This document shows positions 6,507 through 6,603 of a DNA stretch of 6,603 nucleotides, piece by piece. The position numbers and the translations under genes are program-made. Location of the stretch: NCBI GenBank assembly GCA_025463665.1, contig JAODAY010000256.1, forward strand, positions 1 through 6,603, read 5' to 3'. Numbering within the stretch: the first letter of the stretch is position 1; every line of letters starts with the position of its first letter. Under the pieces are notes generated by a model that worked only from the letters and a program-made list of their open reading frames with translations, ran no database searches and was not told where the DNA came from. Origin of the DNA: Microbacteriaceae bacterium. Lineage in GTDB: Bacteria > Actinomycetota > Actinomycetes > Actinomycetales > Microbacteriaceae.

Positions 6507-6586
6507 GCGGCGCGGGGTGGAGCAGTTCGGTAGCTCGCTGGGCTCATAACCCAGAGGTCGCAGGTTCAAATCCTGTCCCCGCAACA
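6507..6586 (+). repeat. Direct repeat unit 2, identical to 6321-6400
   Basis: This is the partner of the upstream 80-bp unit. The promoters and downstream sequences of the two copies are not similar, so either only the transcribed unit has been kept identical or the original duplication is old and homogenised by gene conversion. Confidence 0.95.
6511..6584 (+). tRNA. Initiator tRNA-fMet (CAT), copy 2
   Basis: The sequence is identical over all 74 nt to the copy 186 bp upstream, with anticodon CAT at 6545-6547 and the same initiator marks: C1-A72 mismatch, three G:C pairs in the anticodon stem, and A11:U24. CCA is not encoded. The bases after it (AGTCCCGG at the window end) may begin another hairpin but are cut off. 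Confidence 0.97.
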
Positions 6587-6603
6587 AGAAGTCAAAGTCC
6601 CGG

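Noticed and set aside
6321..6586. Tandem tRNA repeats as boundaries of an integrated element
   Set aside because: The 106 bp between the two tRNAs hold only a hairpin and a promoter. Both tRNAs are complete, so this is a gene duplication and not an att pair flanking an element.

Overview
The window is high-GC DNA with strong third-position G/C bias, and it looks like an actinobacterial chromosome. The protein families, short AGGAG-type ribosome sites, GTG and TTG starts, TANNNT -10 boxes and frequent GGATGCC heptamers fit Microbacteriaceae or a close relative. The family-level placement is an inference. I see no phage, IS element, CRISPR array or island signature; this reads as core chromosome.

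Layout. (1) Positions 1-1184, minus strand: the N-terminal 394 residues of a zincin-like DUF2342 protein, cut by the window edge. (2) Positions 1185-1320: a divergent intergenic region with candidate -10 boxes on both strands; the minus-strand gene may be leaderless. (3) Positions 1321-2433, plus: a membrane-anchored PDZ plus Lon-type (S16) serine protease of the YlbL kind, with the Ser/Lys dyad visible. (4) Positions 2434-2538: a gap with a candidate promoter and a strong ribosome site. (5) Positions 2539-5430, plus: a 963-residue UPF0182 protein with seven N-terminal membrane segments, a large predicted extracytoplasmic domain and an acidic proline/alanine-rich tail. (6) Positions 5433-6284, plus: a class I SAM-dependent methyltransferase starting 2 nt after the UPF0182 stop. 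(7) Positions 6325-6398 and 6511-6584, plus: two identical initiator tRNA-fMet genes, each with its own apparent -10 box, separated by a 16-bp hairpin with a GTAA loop.

The divergent zincin / PDZ-S16 protease / UPF0182 order matches the Rv3195-Rv3194c-Rv3193c neighbourhood of Mycobacterium tuberculosis as I remember it. This suggests a conserved envelope module: an exported protease beside a very large polytopic membrane protein of unknown function. The methyltransferase is probably translationally coupled to UPF0182. The tRNA pair is an independent unit that supplies initiator tRNA.

I do not see an exciting new system. The most interesting points are the exact 80-bp duplication of the initiator tRNA unit, the U-less hairpin between the copies, and the conserved but uncharacterised protease/UPF0182 pairing.
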